A stretch of 64,000 nt of DNA, from positions 1 to 64,000 of the forward strand of contig CAMCLK010000012.1 in the NCBI GenBank assembly GCA_945875585.1, written 5' to 3'. Shown here one piece after another: positions 24,109-33,990 of the stretch. How positions within the stretch are numbered: position 1 is the stretch's first letter; each line of letters begins with the position of its first letter. Origin of the DNA: Candidatus Kuenenia stuttgartensis (GTDB lineage Bacteria; Planctomycetota; Planctomycetia; Gemmatales; Gemmataceae). Position numbers and translations under genes: made by a program. Under the pieces are notes generated by a model. It saw only the letters and a program-made list of their open reading frames with translations. It made no database searches and had not been told where the DNA came from.

Positions 24109-25449
24109 TTAATTGTGGATAATTGCAACGGCAATATCTGCAACATTCGTACCAGTCCAGCCGGTATGCAAGTGGCTTTTCAGGGAAGACAAGGCGTGGT
24201 AACTGTCATGCCTTGTCAAGTATGTGTTGATATTTAAATTTTGATGAAGTGCGGAATCGAGTGTTAATTTATCGGCAAATCCGCCCGCGGCATCGGTGGG
24301 GCCATCTTCTCCATCTGTTCCTGCGCATAAAATTGTAATGCGTTCGAGTTCACTGGGTGTGAGCAACAGTGTCAACCTCAAGGCCAATTCCTGGTTGCGT
24401 CCTCCCAAACCACTTCCCGGAGGCACAATTACGGTTGGTTCCCCTCCCCAAAGAAGGCATTTCGCGGCTTTTTCCGTCAATATTTCCTTGCGTATATCCG
24501 AAACAATTCGATTTGCAACCAGATCTACGGGACCGGAAATAGCGGGTTCCAAGACGCGGCTTGCCAATCCAGTTTCTTCGGCAGCTTTGGCTGCATTTTT
24601 CAGGGCGAGCGCGTTGTTGCCGAGCAAATGATAGTGGATGTTACTATGCAGTGCCTTTGGTGTTTCTTGCTGATTGCCAGCACATCCAGCAAGCAAATGA
24701 GTTTTGACCGCTAGCGGGAACTGATCCGTCACATCAAGTCGCAGTAATGCCTTCCACGTTGATTCAAAGGTTGTTGGATCAGGAACGGTTGGCCCAGATC
24801 CAATGACTGATGGATCATCTCCGACCACATCGGATATGGCCAATGTGATTAATGGCCATCCTGCCTTTCCCGCTGGGGATTCAAGCCAAGAATTAGCAAG
24901 CCTACCGCCTTTGATTGCTGACAGATGTTTGCGCGTGGCATTTAATAACGTGATGTCTGCGCCGTTATCATGAAGAATCTTGGTAACGGCCAGTTTTTCT
25001 TCAAGTGTTATTGGGTAGCAGGGTAATGGCATCAACGCGGATGCTCCACCAGACAAAAGGCATAAACCCACGCACCCTACGGGTGCATTTTGTGCTAAGG
25101 CGATTTGTATGCGTGACCCACGCACCCCTGCTTCGGTGGGATGATTGCTTCCGGCAGGCCGAGCACCATGAAGAACTATGGGATGATTTCCAACCGCGGG
25201 AGCCGAATGGTCTTCTGGTACATTCAACAATCCATGCAGTCGGGCTGAAGTTGGTATTGAACGAACCAAAGCCTTTGCCATTGCGGCGCCGGCTTTACCA
25301 CCACCCAAAATCATCAGATCTTTGTGCTCTGGAGCTGCAATCAGAGCCGCTACTGCCGGAGGGATCACGCAGTCTGGATGAATTCCAGCCACACCACGTT
25401 GCCAAATTCTGGTGGCAACGTCTCTCCAGCTTGTAATGGATGGCGTCAT
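24109..25449 (-). CDS. Glycerate 2-kinase (MOFRL/DUF4147 family)
   Basis: 446 residues. N-terminal DUF4147 domain with LMILGGGKAGAAMAKAL near residue 45 and CLLSGGASALMPLPCYP near 125; C-terminal MOFRL domain with CLLWGGEPTVIVP and GTDGEDGPTDAAGGFAD near 400. The family phosphorylates D-glycerate at C2, feeding glycolysis from the serine/glyoxylate side. The start overlaps the class V aminotransferase stop by four bases, so the two are co-translated; an aminotransferase plus glycerate kinase is suggestive of serine/glyoxylate metabolism but not proof. Confidence 0.88.
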   Translation of the reverse strand: MTPSITSWRDVATRIWQRGVAGIHPDCVIPPAVAALIAAPEHKDLMILGGGKAGAAMAKALVRSIPTSARLHGLLNVPEDHSAPAVGNHPIVLHGARPAGSNHPTEAGVRGSRIQIALAQNAPVGCVGLCLLSGGASALMPLPCYPITLEEKLAVTKILHDNGADITLLNATRKHLSAIKGGRLANSWLESPAGKAGWPLITLAISDVVGDDPSVIGSGPTVPDPTTFESTWKALLRLDVTDQFPLAVKTHLLAGCAGNQQETPKALHSNIHYHLLGNNALALKNAAKAAEETGLASRVLEPAISGPVDLVANRIVSDIRKEILTEKAAKCLLWGGEPTVIVPPGSGLGGRNQELALRLTLLLTPSELERITILCAGTDGEDGPTDAAGGFADKLTLDSALHQNLNINTYLTRHDSYHALSSLKSHLHTGWTGTNVADIAVAIIHN

Positions 25450-26648
25450 GCAATGCCTCGGTTTTCTAGATCCAAAAGAGCAGCGGCCAGTTGCATGATT
25501 TCTTCATGTGTTGTGAAAAAGTGGCAAGAAATCCGCATCAGAAGTCCCAATGATTCGTGCTGGTTCAAGCCTATTTCAATCCGGTGATGGTCCCAAAGAA
25601 ACGCGCGAAGCTGGTCAAGCGTAATCGGTAAGATGACTTGGAAGGCGATCATTGGGCCAGACAGTGCTTCCTCATGCGGGGTTGCAGGAACCAGCCAAGA
25701 AAAACGCTGGAGCGTCTCTCGGGTAAAAGTAACCAGTGAGCGTTGGCGGTGTTGGATGGCTTGTGGACCCAATGATTTTTGGAAGGCAATAGCGTCTGGT
25801 ACAACCAACCAGGGGCATGGATCACGTGTGCCCTCGAATTCGAGTCGGCGTATATGGGGTGTGGATCCGAAAATATCATCGCTATCCGGGTCGGTATCGC
25901 CCAGATAGTACCCCCAGCTGACAACTAGGGGTTCGAGGTAACGTGCGAAGGAGGATTGAAAAGCAAGAAATCCTGAGCCCGTGGGCGCCCCCAACCACTT
26001 GTGAAGGTTTCCTCCGTAACAGTCTGCACCAATAGCCGTCAAATCGAGGTTGAGCGTGGCCACGGCATGGGCACCATCCACGACAGTTGAAATTCCGCGT
26101 TGGCGAGCCAACGAACAAAGATCAAATGCGGGCAGGACCAATCCAGTGGGGGACGTTACATGGCTGAAGAAAAGTATGCGGACAGGGGGAGCGAGGAATG
26201 GTTCAATGGAGTCGATAATTTGCTGTGGGTCCGATGCAAGGTGTGGAATTGTTGCGGTGATAATTCTTGCACCAGTCCGCTGTGCGACTCGTTCCCAAGC
26301 CCATCGCATGGCTCGATATTCGTGGTCGGTAACTAAAATTGCATCACCCGGTTGAAATCGCCAGGAATTGGCTATCAGATTGATTGCTGTTGATACATTA
26401 GTTGTGAAGATCAGCCCTTTGGAATCATGCCCGAGGTAATTGGCAAGTTCGGTTCGGGCTTTGGCTAATCGGGAAGGACTTGTGCGCAAGAAAAAGTCCA
26501 TGGGTTGGCTAGCCAGTTCGTAGCGTAGCTTGGTACATGCCTCAAATACCGCAATAGGTGTCGGCCCAAATGAGCCGCAATTGAGGTTGGTGGAATGAGG
26601 GTCCAGCAGGATGCGCGACCGGGCCCATTCCCAGTTGATTGTGTTCAT
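25446..26648 (-). CDS. Class V aminotransferase (isopenicillin-N-epimerase-like)
   Basis: 400 residues. PLP fold type I: FGPTPIAVFEA start, TTNVSTAINLIANS cofactor loop, VDGAHAV near residue 195 (the Asp and His that hold PLP), and YGGNLHKWLGAPTGSGFL with the Schiff-base lysine. The family includes cysteine desulfurases, serine-glyoxylate aminotransferases and isopenicillin-N-epimerase-like enzymes; the substrate cannot be told. It is upstream of and overlapping the glycerate kinase gene. Confidence 0.88.
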   Translation of the reverse strand: MNTINWEWARSRILLDPHSTNLNCGSFGPTPIAVFEACTKLRYELASQPMDFFLRTSPSRLAKARTELANYLGHDSKGLIFTTNVSTAINLIANSWRFQPGDAILVTDHEYRAMRWAWERVAQRTGARIITATIPHLASDPQQIIDSIEPFLAPPVRILFFSHVTSPTGLVLPAFDLCSLARQRGISTVVDGAHAVATLNLDLTAIGADCYGGNLHKWLGAPTGSGFLAFQSSFARYLEPLVVSWGYYLGDTDPDSDDIFGSTPHIRRLEFEGTRDPCPWLVVPDAIAFQKSLGPQAIQHRQRSLVTFTRETLQRFSWLVPATPHEEALSGPMIAFQVILPITLDQLRAFLWDHHRIEIGLNQHESLGLLMRISCHFFTTHEEIMQLAAALLDLENRGIA

Positions 26649-26851
26649 GTTTAATATGGTGGCTCATGGCGTTCAGGAAAAAAAGCCGAAGGAATGGAAA
26701 AATGGAACTTGCATTCGTTTCCAAACGTCATGAGTATTGGAAGTAATGAGTTGCGGAGATCGGGCGTTCCGAACCCCGTACACAAATTTAAGTTTTTCGT
26801 TTAGATCGAACGGTTGTCCTAGGTTCTGGAAATAATTGGGAGGAATGAGCG

Positions 26852-28168
26852 ATGAGCAGTTCACGTCGTCACTTCATGCAGCATGTGGCCGGTGCGTCAG
26901 CACTTGCCCTTCCAAGCTTGAACTTTCTTCACGGATTGAAGGCAGCAGAAGACAAGTTGAAGAAGGAAAGTAAAAGTCTGATTGTGTTCTGGATGGGCGG
27001 CGGACCCAGCCATATGGACCTCTGGGACCTTAAGCCCGGTGCTACCACCGGTGGCGAATTTAAGCCTATTGCAACCAATGCCAGTGGCGTTCAGATTTCT
27101 GAAGCACTGCCCACTGTTGCGAAGAATTTCAAGAATCTTGCCATCGTACGCTCACTTGTAACGAACGAAGGTAGCCATGAGCGTGGCACCACGTTGATGA
27201 ATACAGGTCGCCAGCCAAGCCCTGTTGTGCAGTATCCTGCAATAGGCTCTGTGGCGTCTTCCCTTCTCACCTCGAAAGAATTGGCACTGCCCGGTTTTAT
27301 CGGTGTGGGTGGTACTGCTCAGCGCATCGGGCCCGGGTTTTTGGGCATGATGTACGCTCCATTCAGCGTTCAGAATGCTGGCCAGCCACCAGCCAATATC
27401 AAGCCACCCGCCAGCCTTGGCAGTTCCCAGATGGAACAGGATGAGCGCCTTCGTCGTCGTCAGCGCCTCTTCTACACAGTTGAAGATCAGTTTGCTCAAG
27501 GCAACTTCCCTCACCTGATGAAGGCTGAAGACAGGGAAAATGCAGGTAGCTCTGCTCAGGCCCACGCTTCCATCTACAAGAAGGCGTTTGATCTGACCAT
27601 CTCGCCTTTGCGTAATGTGTTTGACATCTCGAAAGAGCCTACCAGTGTGATTGACGCTTATGGTGGCCGCGCCAACGGTTTTGGAATGGGTTGCCTTCTC
27701 GCCCGTAAACTGGTCGAACAGGGTGTAACCTGCGTTGAAATTGATCTGGGCGGTTGGGACAACCACGCCGGTATCTTCAACACCATCCGCACTGGAAATG
27801 GCCCACGCCTCGACAAGGGTATGGGCAACCTGATGAAAGAACTTGAGGAGCGTGGTCTTCTCAAGAACACAGTGGTCATGTGGATGGGCGAATTCGGTCG
27901 TACTCCACGGATCAACCAAAACGGCGGTCGCGATCACTGGGCCCGTTGCTGGTCGGTTGTCATTGGTGGCGGCGCCATCAAGGGCGGACAGGTTTACGGT
28001 GCTACCAGCGACGACGGTATGGATGTGAAGGATAATCCTTGCTCCATCGGCGACGTCTTTGCCACCGTGTTCAAGGGCCTTGGTGTTGATCCTGCAACTC
28101 AGGTTCGTGACAACATCGGTCGCCCTCTTGCTATTGCTGATGGTAAGCCCCTTAAGGGACTGATCTGA
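26852..28168 (+). CDS. DUF1501 Tat-exported protein
   Basis: 438 residues, strong GGGAGGA ribosome site seven bases upstream. The N-terminus SSSRRHFMQHVAGASALALPS is a twin-arginine signal (SRRHFM plus hydrophobic stretch). Mature part begins with IVFWMGGGPSHMDLWDLKPG, then NEGSHERGTTLMNTGRQP, VEIDLGGWDNHAG, and MGEFGRTPRINQNGGRDHW, all DUF1501 hallmarks. The family is expanded in planctomycetes, structurally related to sulfatases, and usually paired with a DUF1549/DUF1553 gene; none is adjacent here. Codon choice is visibly more biased than in neighbours, suggesting high expression. A strong terminator follows. Confidence 0.92.
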   Translation: MSSSRRHFMQHVAGASALALPSLNFLHGLKAAEDKLKKESKSLIVFWMGGGPSHMDLWDLKPGATTGGEFKPIATNASGVQISEALPTVAKNFKNLAIVRSLVTNEGSHERGTTLMNTGRQPSPVVQYPAIGSVASSLLTSKELALPGFIGVGGTAQRIGPGFLGMMYAPFSVQNAGQPPANIKPPASLGSSQMEQDERLRRRQRLFYTVEDQFAQGNFPHLMKAEDRENAGSSAQAHASIYKKAFDLTISPLRNVFDISKEPTSVIDAYGGRANGFGMGCLLARKLVEQGVTCVEIDLGGWDNHAGIFNTIRTGNGPRLDKGMGNLMKELEERGLLKNTVVMWMGEFGRTPRINQNGGRDHWARCWSVVIGGGAIKGGQVYGATSDDGMDVKDNPCSIGDVFATVFKGLGVDPATQVRDNIGRPLAIADGKPLKGLI

Positions 28169-28194
28169 TTTTTGAATCGAACTAAGAGTTACTG

Positions 28195-28225
28195 AAGAGG
28201 GCCGGCTTATTTAGCCGGCCCTCTT
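28195..28225 (+). terminator. Strong stem-loop terminator after the DUF1501 gene
   Basis: AAGAGGGCCGGCT (28195-28207) pairs perfectly with AGCCGGCCCTCTT (28213-28225), a 13-base-pair stem with a five-base loop, 26 bases after the DUF1501 stop. Only a short T-rich tail follows (TTGCATTTG), so U-tract strength is moderate. I see no gene in 28226-28408. Confidence 0.75.
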
Positions 28226-28408
28226 GCATTTGTCGTAACCAAATTTAATTGATTCCGAAAATTGTACGGTCAAACTTACCGAAACGAATAGCGATGTCCC
28301 TGCTGCGTTTTGGCTTCTGGTAGGTCAATATTGAACGATTGAATGAGTAGGTCTTAATCACAATGAAGCGTTCGCAGTAATTATTAAAGCCAGAAAATCG
28401 CTGACCAA

Positions 28409-30439
28409 TTATCCATGTTGATTCCATGGAACACCATTACGAAATGTCGGGCAATCTGGAAAGCAGGCGAGGAAACGTTCGCCATACCGCTTTGTAAGGA
28501 TTCTGGGATCTAGAATTGAAATAACGCCACAATCAATGGATGAGCGGATTAATCGTCCCCAGCCCTGCTTCATGCGTACCAAAGCCCTTGGAACTGAAAC
28601 TTCCATGAAGTACCGACTTCCTGATTCTTCTGCCAATGATGAGCGCGCGCGCGTGAGAGGATCGTTGGGCGATTCAAATGGCAGGCGGGTTACAATAACA
28701 CGCGACAACGCCGTGCCGCGAATATCGATACCCTGCCAAAAACTTTCAACTCCCAGCATTACTCCATTTCCAGCTTTGGAGAAATCATGGATCAGCGGCG
28801 CCATTGGCCCTTGTCCCTGAATAAGAAGTCTTCTTCGTAGTTCTTTGCAAGGGTAAACAAGTTTGGCATGACAATTCTTCATGGCGGCAATGCTGGTAAA
28901 CAGTATTAAGCATCCACCTTCGGTGTGCTGGATGCCGCGCACGATTTCTGGCAAGATTCCATTGATCCATGCATCGGTTGGAGTCATAGATGGGTCTGGA
29001 AGGTTGTCGTGAAGTTCAAGAGTCATTTGCTTGTGGTACTGAAACGGACTTTCAATTATTGATTTTTTGACATTAACAGTGTCGTCAATGCCAACGCGAG
29101 ACAGGAAGAAATCAAAAGAATTGTCAGTAGCAATGGTGGCACTCGTCATGATGACAGGCCTGCCTTTTTGGTACAAATGCTTACGCAGAATAGGTCCGAT
29201 ATCGAGCGGAGCACGCTTCATTTGGACAAAAGGCGATCCTTTTGAAGACATTTGTTCTTCAACCCAGCGAGCATATTCTTGCTGATCCACTGCAAACCAA
29301 GCACCCAGTTCGCTTCCCAGATCAAAAATTCTGTTTGCAAGTGAGTCGATTTCGTCAAGTATAGCATCTGGTGCGATGGTTTTGATTTCTTGGATTGCTG
29401 TTCCCAACTCCTTAATAGATTTACACAGTGGTTCTGTTTCGCATGGCCAGGTATCCAGCATCGCAAAGGCTTCCCTGCCTCTTTGCGCCTCAAACCAAGA
29501 ATCGATTGCTGAGAAAAAAAGTTCATTCTGGTGCCGGGCGGCCTCGATGGCTTTCATCAGGGCAATGGCTTCTGGTAGGCGAGGATCAATTCTGGGCAGT
29601 ATTCCCTTGTTTCCATCGGCGGCATTGTGGTCAATTCTTCGAAGAATACGTGTCAGACTGCGGTCGGAAAGGGTTTGGGAAAACTGCTCTGTGGCGATGT
29701 CCTCAATTTCGTGTGCTTCATCTAGAATAACCGAGGAAAAATCGATCGAGCCTTGAGCGCGGCGTCCTGAAAAAGCCAGGCGGGTGAAAAACAGTGCATG
29801 ATTGACAATTATGACTCCTGCTTTTGCCGCGGTGCGTGTTGCTTTGAAGTAAAAACAGTCCTTGTGATTGGGGCATTTTGTAAACCGGCAGTTCTGCCAA
29901 TCGCTTTGAGCCAATTCCCAAGCAGTGTCTCCTGTTTCAAACATAAGATCGGCGCGTTCGCCGGTCTGAGTGGTTGAAGCCCATGTGCGCAGGTTTTTCA
30001 AGTCGTTGCGGGCCTTTCCAGCCTCGTGAAAAAGCTGGGGTTGTTCGATGGCCAGTTTGAGGCGACGTAAGCTGAGATAATTGCTTCTTCCTTTCAGGGA
30101 AACAATCGCGCGTTTGGGATTCAGCAGTTCTCTGACCAGAGGGATATCTTTTTTGAGCAGTTGGTCCTGAAGTACAATAGTTTTTGTGGCGATGAAGATA
30201 TGTCGATTGGGATTAGCTTCGGCAAATAAAACGGCTGGAACAAGGTAAGCCAGGGTTTTCCCAGTGCCGGTGCCAGCTTCTGCAACTAGATTTCCCCCAG
30301 ATTCCAAAGATTCTGAAACCTTGAGAGCCAATTCAAGCTGCCCTAGCCTTGGTTCATGACCATCCAGTGCCTTTGACAGTGGGCCATCCGAGGCGAAAAA
30401 ACGCTTCACCTCATCGGCAAGGCCCATGATTTTGTCCAC
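28409..30439 (-). CDS. DinG/XPD-like ATP-dependent DNA helicase
   Basis: 676 residues, superfamily 2. Walker A AEAGTGTGKTLAYLVPA (54-69), DEAH box ILDEAHEIED (238-247), helicase motif VIMTSATIAT (about 420) and the C-terminal GVESFWQGIDIRGTAL and RMKQGWGRLIRS (motif VI). An iron-sulfur segment between Walker A and DEAH has Cys184, Cys189 and Cys195; the position of the first ligand, normally in GRSNYLC, is Ser123 here (GRSNYLSLRR). Helicases of this group unwind DNA 5' to 3' and may resolve R-loops or replication blocks. Transcribed next to sppA, one base between them. Confidence 0.92.
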   Translation of the reverse strand: MDKIMGLADEVKRFFASDGPLSKALDGHEPRLGQLELALKVSESLESGGNLVAEAGTGTGKTLAYLVPAVLFAEANPNRHIFIATKTIVLQDQLLKKDIPLVRELLNPKRAIVSLKGRSNYLSLRRLKLAIEQPQLFHEAGKARNDLKNLRTWASTTQTGERADLMFETGDTAWELAQSDWQNCRFTKCPNHKDCFYFKATRTAAKAGVIIVNHALFFTRLAFSGRRAQGSIDFSSVILDEAHEIEDIATEQFSQTLSDRSLTRILRRIDHNAADGNKGILPRIDPRLPEAIALMKAIEAARHQNELFFSAIDSWFEAQRGREAFAMLDTWPCETEPLCKSIKELGTAIQEIKTIAPDAILDEIDSLANRIFDLGSELGAWFAVDQQEYARWVEEQMSSKGSPFVQMKRAPLDIGPILRKHLYQKGRPVIMTSATIATDNSFDFFLSRVGIDDTVNVKKSIIESPFQYHKQMTLELHDNLPDPSMTPTDAWINGILPEIVRGIQHTEGGCLILFTSIAAMKNCHAKLVYPCKELRRRLLIQGQGPMAPLIHDFSKAGNGVMLGVESFWQGIDIRGTALSRVIVTRLPFESPNDPLTRARSSLAEESGSRYFMEVSVPRALVRMKQGWGRLIRSSIDCGVISILDPRILTKRYGERFLACFPDCPTFRNGVPWNQHG

Positions 30440-30440
30440 C

Positions 30441-32225
30441 CTAGCGAATGTTAAAAGGTTCCAAGGGAAGCATGAATACAGGTCCCCCTTTGAGTGTGGT
30501 CAATTGCAATGCTTGCAACAATGCAGCAGGAGGCTTTCCCTGAAATAAGAGGCGTTCCATAACATTTTGAAACGAAAAAGGAAGCCCAAACGCACCATCC
30601 ATTAGTTCGTCCAGCAATGGCCGAGATTTGGGTAAATCCAGAGTCTCAATGTTTTTATCACGTGGAAGATTGGCTTTTTCGCGCACCCAAGCGACAGCAT
30701 TTTTGAGGTCGCCCAATTCATCAACAAGTCCTTGTGTCAATGCTTGCCTACCTGTCCAAACTCTTCCGCCCGCGATTTTCAGTAGTGATTCACGGTTCAT
30801 GTCTTTACGCCCAGCAGCTTGCCTTCCTGCCAAAACCTTGTCAATAAATTGCTTGTATGTTTCATCGATCAGCAATTCCATGGCCAGACGTTCCGATGGC
30901 GAAAAGATGCGGTCTGTTGATAGAACTCCCGCATTGGCCCCTCGGGAAATCACTTCGCTTTTAAGGCCAACTTTGGCAAGGGCATCGCCAATGACAAGCT
31001 TGCCTCCAAATACACCGATTGATCCTGTGATACTTGATGGTTCTGCAAAAATTCGTGCCGATGGGGCGGCAATATAATACCCTCCACTTGCTGCAACATC
31101 GGACATGCTTACAGCCCAAGGTTTCTTGCATCTATTAAGGCGTTCCCAAATGAAATCGCTTGCACTTGCACTTCCACCGGGACTGTTGATGCGTAGTACA
31201 AAACCTTTTACAGTTGCGTCTTCTTCAGCTTGAGTGATGGCTTCAATAATTGTTTCGCTTCCAGCAACGGGTCCATTGAGACCAGAGCTACTTTTTCCCG
31301 TATCAATCGCACCATGAACATGAATAATCGCAATTTTTGCATCTTTGGAAGATTTGGTTTTCGGCCCAGACAACGCTTTAAGAAGCGCAAAAGGATTAGA
31401 CAGATCTAATTCTTCTGAATTGGGTTTGGCATAGTCTGGGACCATAATCGAGTCTTTACCTGCTAAAGCCAAAGCAGCGCTCTTGGCCTTTTCTTTGTAA
31501 CCAATGTCATGAATGAGCCCTTCTTGTTTGGCTGCACGGGCAGACATTGGGGCCTTGTCGATGATAGCCTTGGCATTTTCGGTTTTTATTCCTTTGCTTT
31601 TAGCGGATTCTGTCAGTGCAGCTACGATTGTGTTGTTGAATATGTCATCCAGCATTTCATTCATTTGACGACGCGCAGGCTCACTAAGAGTGTTGCGGGT
31701 GTATGGTTCTACGGCAGATTTGAAATCGCCAACTTTAAGAAAGTCTGCCCGAATACCCACGAGTTCGAATAAATCGCGGTACATGAAAACTTGTGAACGA
31801 ACCCCTACAAGCATCATCCAAGCTGATTCCGGCATCCATAATTGGTTGGCTGCTAAACCAATCAAGACGTCGTCAGAACTTCCTTCGTTCGTAAATGCGA
31901 CGATGCTTTTTCCGCCCGCTCGGATTGACGCCAAGGCATGGCGTAATTCTTCTGCTGTTGCGTGACCGCAATCGACGCCTCTCAGTTCAAGAAAAACGCA
32001 ATTGATGGCAGGATCTTTCGCTGCTTTTTCTAGACGTCCAAGAATTGACCCAAGCTTTTTGTCGATTCGCCCTTGCTCTGGGTGCGCAGGCCCATGATAA
32101 ACCTCGCCCGAAATTTGAATGTGTGCCACTTTGTTTGAGACCGCAACCGATTTAGGTTCCTCTGCTGCAGCAACCAAGCAGGCAATCAACAAGGCCGAAG
32201 GAGTGAAAATATATGAACATTTCAT
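30441..32225 (-). CDS. sppA: Signal peptide peptidase SppA, 67K-type
   Basis: About 594 residues from ATG 32225, which begins a signal peptide (KCSYIFTPSALLIACLVAAAEEP); an ATG at 32294 is possible but adds a non-signal leader. Two Clp-like halves: the first about 45-250, the second about 300-500 with VKGFVLRINSPGGSASASD, SDVAASGGYYIAAPSARIFAEP (nucleophile Ser in AASGG) and TGSIGVFGGK. SppA degrades cleaved signal peptides in the cell envelope. The length and the duplicated domain match the E. coli type. The divergent DUF11 gene begins about 160 bases away. Confidence 0.92.
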   Translation of the reverse strand: MKCSYIFTPSALLIACLVAAAEEPKSVAVSNKVAHIQISGEVYHGPAHPEQGRIDKKLGSILGRLEKAAKDPAINCVFLELRGVDCGHATAEELRHALASIRAGGKSIVAFTNEGSSDDVLIGLAANQLWMPESAWMMLVGVRSQVFMYRDLFELVGIRADFLKVGDFKSAVEPYTRNTLSEPARRQMNEMLDDIFNNTIVAALTESAKSKGIKTENAKAIIDKAPMSARAAKQEGLIHDIGYKEKAKSAALALAGKDSIMVPDYAKPNSEELDLSNPFALLKALSGPKTKSSKDAKIAIIHVHGAIDTGKSSSGLNGPVAGSETIIEAITQAEEDATVKGFVLRINSPGGSASASDFIWERLNRCKKPWAVSMSDVAASGGYYIAAPSARIFAEPSSITGSIGVFGGKLVIGDALAKVGLKSEVISRGANAGVLSTDRIFSPSERLAMELLIDETYKQFIDKVLAGRQAAGRKDMNRESLLKIAGGRVWTGRQALTQGLVDELGDLKNAVAWVREKANLPRDKNIETLDLPKSRPLLDELMDGAFGLPFSFQNVMERLLFQGKPPAALLQALQLTTLKGGPVFMLPLEPFNIR

Positions 32226-32386
32226 CAGTGGTTCCCTCTCATCTAGCCTTTGATTCATCAACAGATGGTAGGGTGCAAATACCAAAGCGGTCAAGGATTG
32301 ATGTAATTACGCCACTGAAGGGTTGCTCGACAGTGGCAAAAACACGAAGATAACCTTGTCAGTCAAGCCTGTCCGGGGTTGTTCCG

Positions 32387-33982
32387 ATGATTGCTGGGGT
32401 TCGAACAGTTGGTGTTCTTATATTTTTTGTGGCTTTTGCCCATTCGCAATCGGGTGGGGAGCCGCCACTTGCCGCTCCACCAATGGGTACACCGGTCCCG
32501 CGTGAACCAGCAAAAACTGCCATTCCATCTGCTCCCGGTGCGTTAGAACCCGGAATAGAATCTCAGGGCACATACAATCCGCAGGATCCACCCGCCCCGG
32601 TGGTTACTGTTCGGGTGCGCGTTCCTGCTGCGGTTTCTCCGGGTGGGGAGGCGATTTTCAAAATCCATGTCGATAACGTTTCATCAGCAATGGCGCACCG
32701 GGTTCGGGTTCGTAACCCAATTCCAGCCCATGCAAAGTTTGTCAGTGCAGACCCGAAGCCCGAGGTCGAGGGCCAAGAACTTGTTTGGTTATTCGGTTCA
32801 ATGAAACCCGGCGAGCAGCGTGTGATTACGATGGTGCTGCAAGCCGATGGGATGGGTGATCTCGAGAGTACCGCTAGGGTGGGATTTGAGCATGGCCAAA
32901 CCACGCGGACCCGTGTGGCATCCGCTGTGCGCATTACCAAAAAAGCTCCCGAGCGCGCATTGGTATTCGATTCATGGACTTACACGATTGATGTGTTCAA
33001 TACTGGCGCCGCTGCAATACCCGACGTTGTTGTTGTGGATACCGTTCCTGAAGGTTTGGAATTCCTGACAAGTAATCCATCTACAAAAGGTGAAAACCCC
33101 TTGACTTGGTCGATCGGCAAGATTGAAGCCGGACAGTCAAAACGCATTGAGTATCAAGTAGCCGCTAAAAAAGCGGGAGAATATGAAACACCAGTAAAAT
33201 TAACAGCGGCTGGAGGTATTTCCCGCGATGCAACGTGCCGAACAGTGGTGGGCGAATCGAAGTTGCGCATGTACAAATCAGGGCCTGATCGTCGGGCAGT
33301 TGGTCGCCCGGCAACATACCACATCACCTTGGAAAATGACGGAGCCACGCAGGTCAAGAATATTCGCGTTTCAAGCAAAATCGATCCAACTTTTGTAATG
33401 TTAGCGGCAAGCGGTGGTGGTCGTGTTGCTGGAGGCGAGGTTGTTTGGGATATCCCTTACCTTGATCCAAACCAGCGCAAGACATTGCAGTTGGTTGTTC
33501 GCGCAACGAAGCCAGGCGAATTGATCAGCCGTGCCGAGTGTATTGCCGAGAGGCTTGGGACCGGGATTCAAGGCGAGAAAAATACAGTATTTGAACAGAA
33601 AAAAGCGTTGGTCATAGAAATCGATAAAACGGTAGATCCGGTCGAGGTTGGTGAAAACGCGACATACACCATCAAGGTCGTTAATTTGGGAACTGCTCCC
33701 GTTGCCGCATCTTCCTTGCAGGTAACCTTGCCTCAAGATTGGAAGAACGCTTCTGGAAGGGGAAGTTCAGGGGTTGCAACTGTTGTGGGCACAACACTGA
33801 CATTTGCACAGGTTCCTGCAATTGACCCCGGCCGTGAGTATCAGTTTCAAGTGACTGGAGTTCCTGCAGGTCCCAGCAAGGGCCAAATCAAAGCAGACGT
33901 TGTTGTTGGCGGAGCAAGTGCGGCAACGACCACAGAGTCTGTGCAGGTTCTTTCTGCCGCTCGCCAAGGCAGTGTTCGGTAG
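32387..33982 (+). CDS. Exported multi-repeat DUF11-like surface protein
   Basis: 531 residues. A hydrophobic signal (VRTVGVLIFFVAFAHSQ) is followed by a proline-rich linker (about 27-75) and then about four repeats of an immunoglobulin-like DUF11 domain, each with the pattern AxFxIxVxNxGxxxAxxVxVxDxxPxGL: see IFKIHVDNVSSAMAHRVRV, TYTIDVFNTGAAAIPDVVVVDTVPEGLEF, TYHITLENDGATQVKNIRV and TYTIKVVNLGTAPVAAS. Such proteins in planctomycetes are cell-envelope or outer-membrane associated; function unknown. No cysteine-rich or anchor motif at the C-terminus. Confidence 0.8.
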   Translation: MIAGVRTVGVLIFFVAFAHSQSGGEPPLAAPPMGTPVPREPAKTAIPSAPGALEPGIESQGTYNPQDPPAPVVTVRVRVPAAVSPGGEAIFKIHVDNVSSAMAHRVRVRNPIPAHAKFVSADPKPEVEGQELVWLFGSMKPGEQRVITMVLQADGMGDLESTARVGFEHGQTTRTRVASAVRITKKAPERALVFDSWTYTIDVFNTGAAAIPDVVVVDTVPEGLEFLTSNPSTKGENPLTWSIGKIEAGQSKRIEYQVAAKKAGEYETPVKLTAAGGISRDATCRTVVGESKLRMYKSGPDRRAVGRPATYHITLENDGATQVKNIRVSSKIDPTFVMLAASGGGRVAGGEVVWDIPYLDPNQRKTLQLVVRATKPGELISRAECIAERLGTGIQGEKNTVFEQKKALVIEIDKTVDPVEVGENATYTIKVVNLGTAPVAASSLQVTLPQDWKNASGRGSSGVATVVGTTLTFAQVPAIDPGREYQFQVTGVPAGPSKGQIKADVVVGGASAATTTESVQVLSAARQGSVR

Positions 33983-33990
33983 GACAATCG

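Noticed and set aside
27152-27937. Long open frame opposite the DUF1501 gene (261 codons, minus strand)
   Set aside because: It lies wholly antisense to a well-supported, codon-biased gene; the reading has no family motif and no ribosome site.
28245-28427. 60-codon frame on the minus strand downstream of the DinG-like gene
   Set aside because: It overlaps the DinG stop and has no good ribosome site or recognisable family; sits after a terminator region. Possible but unsupported.
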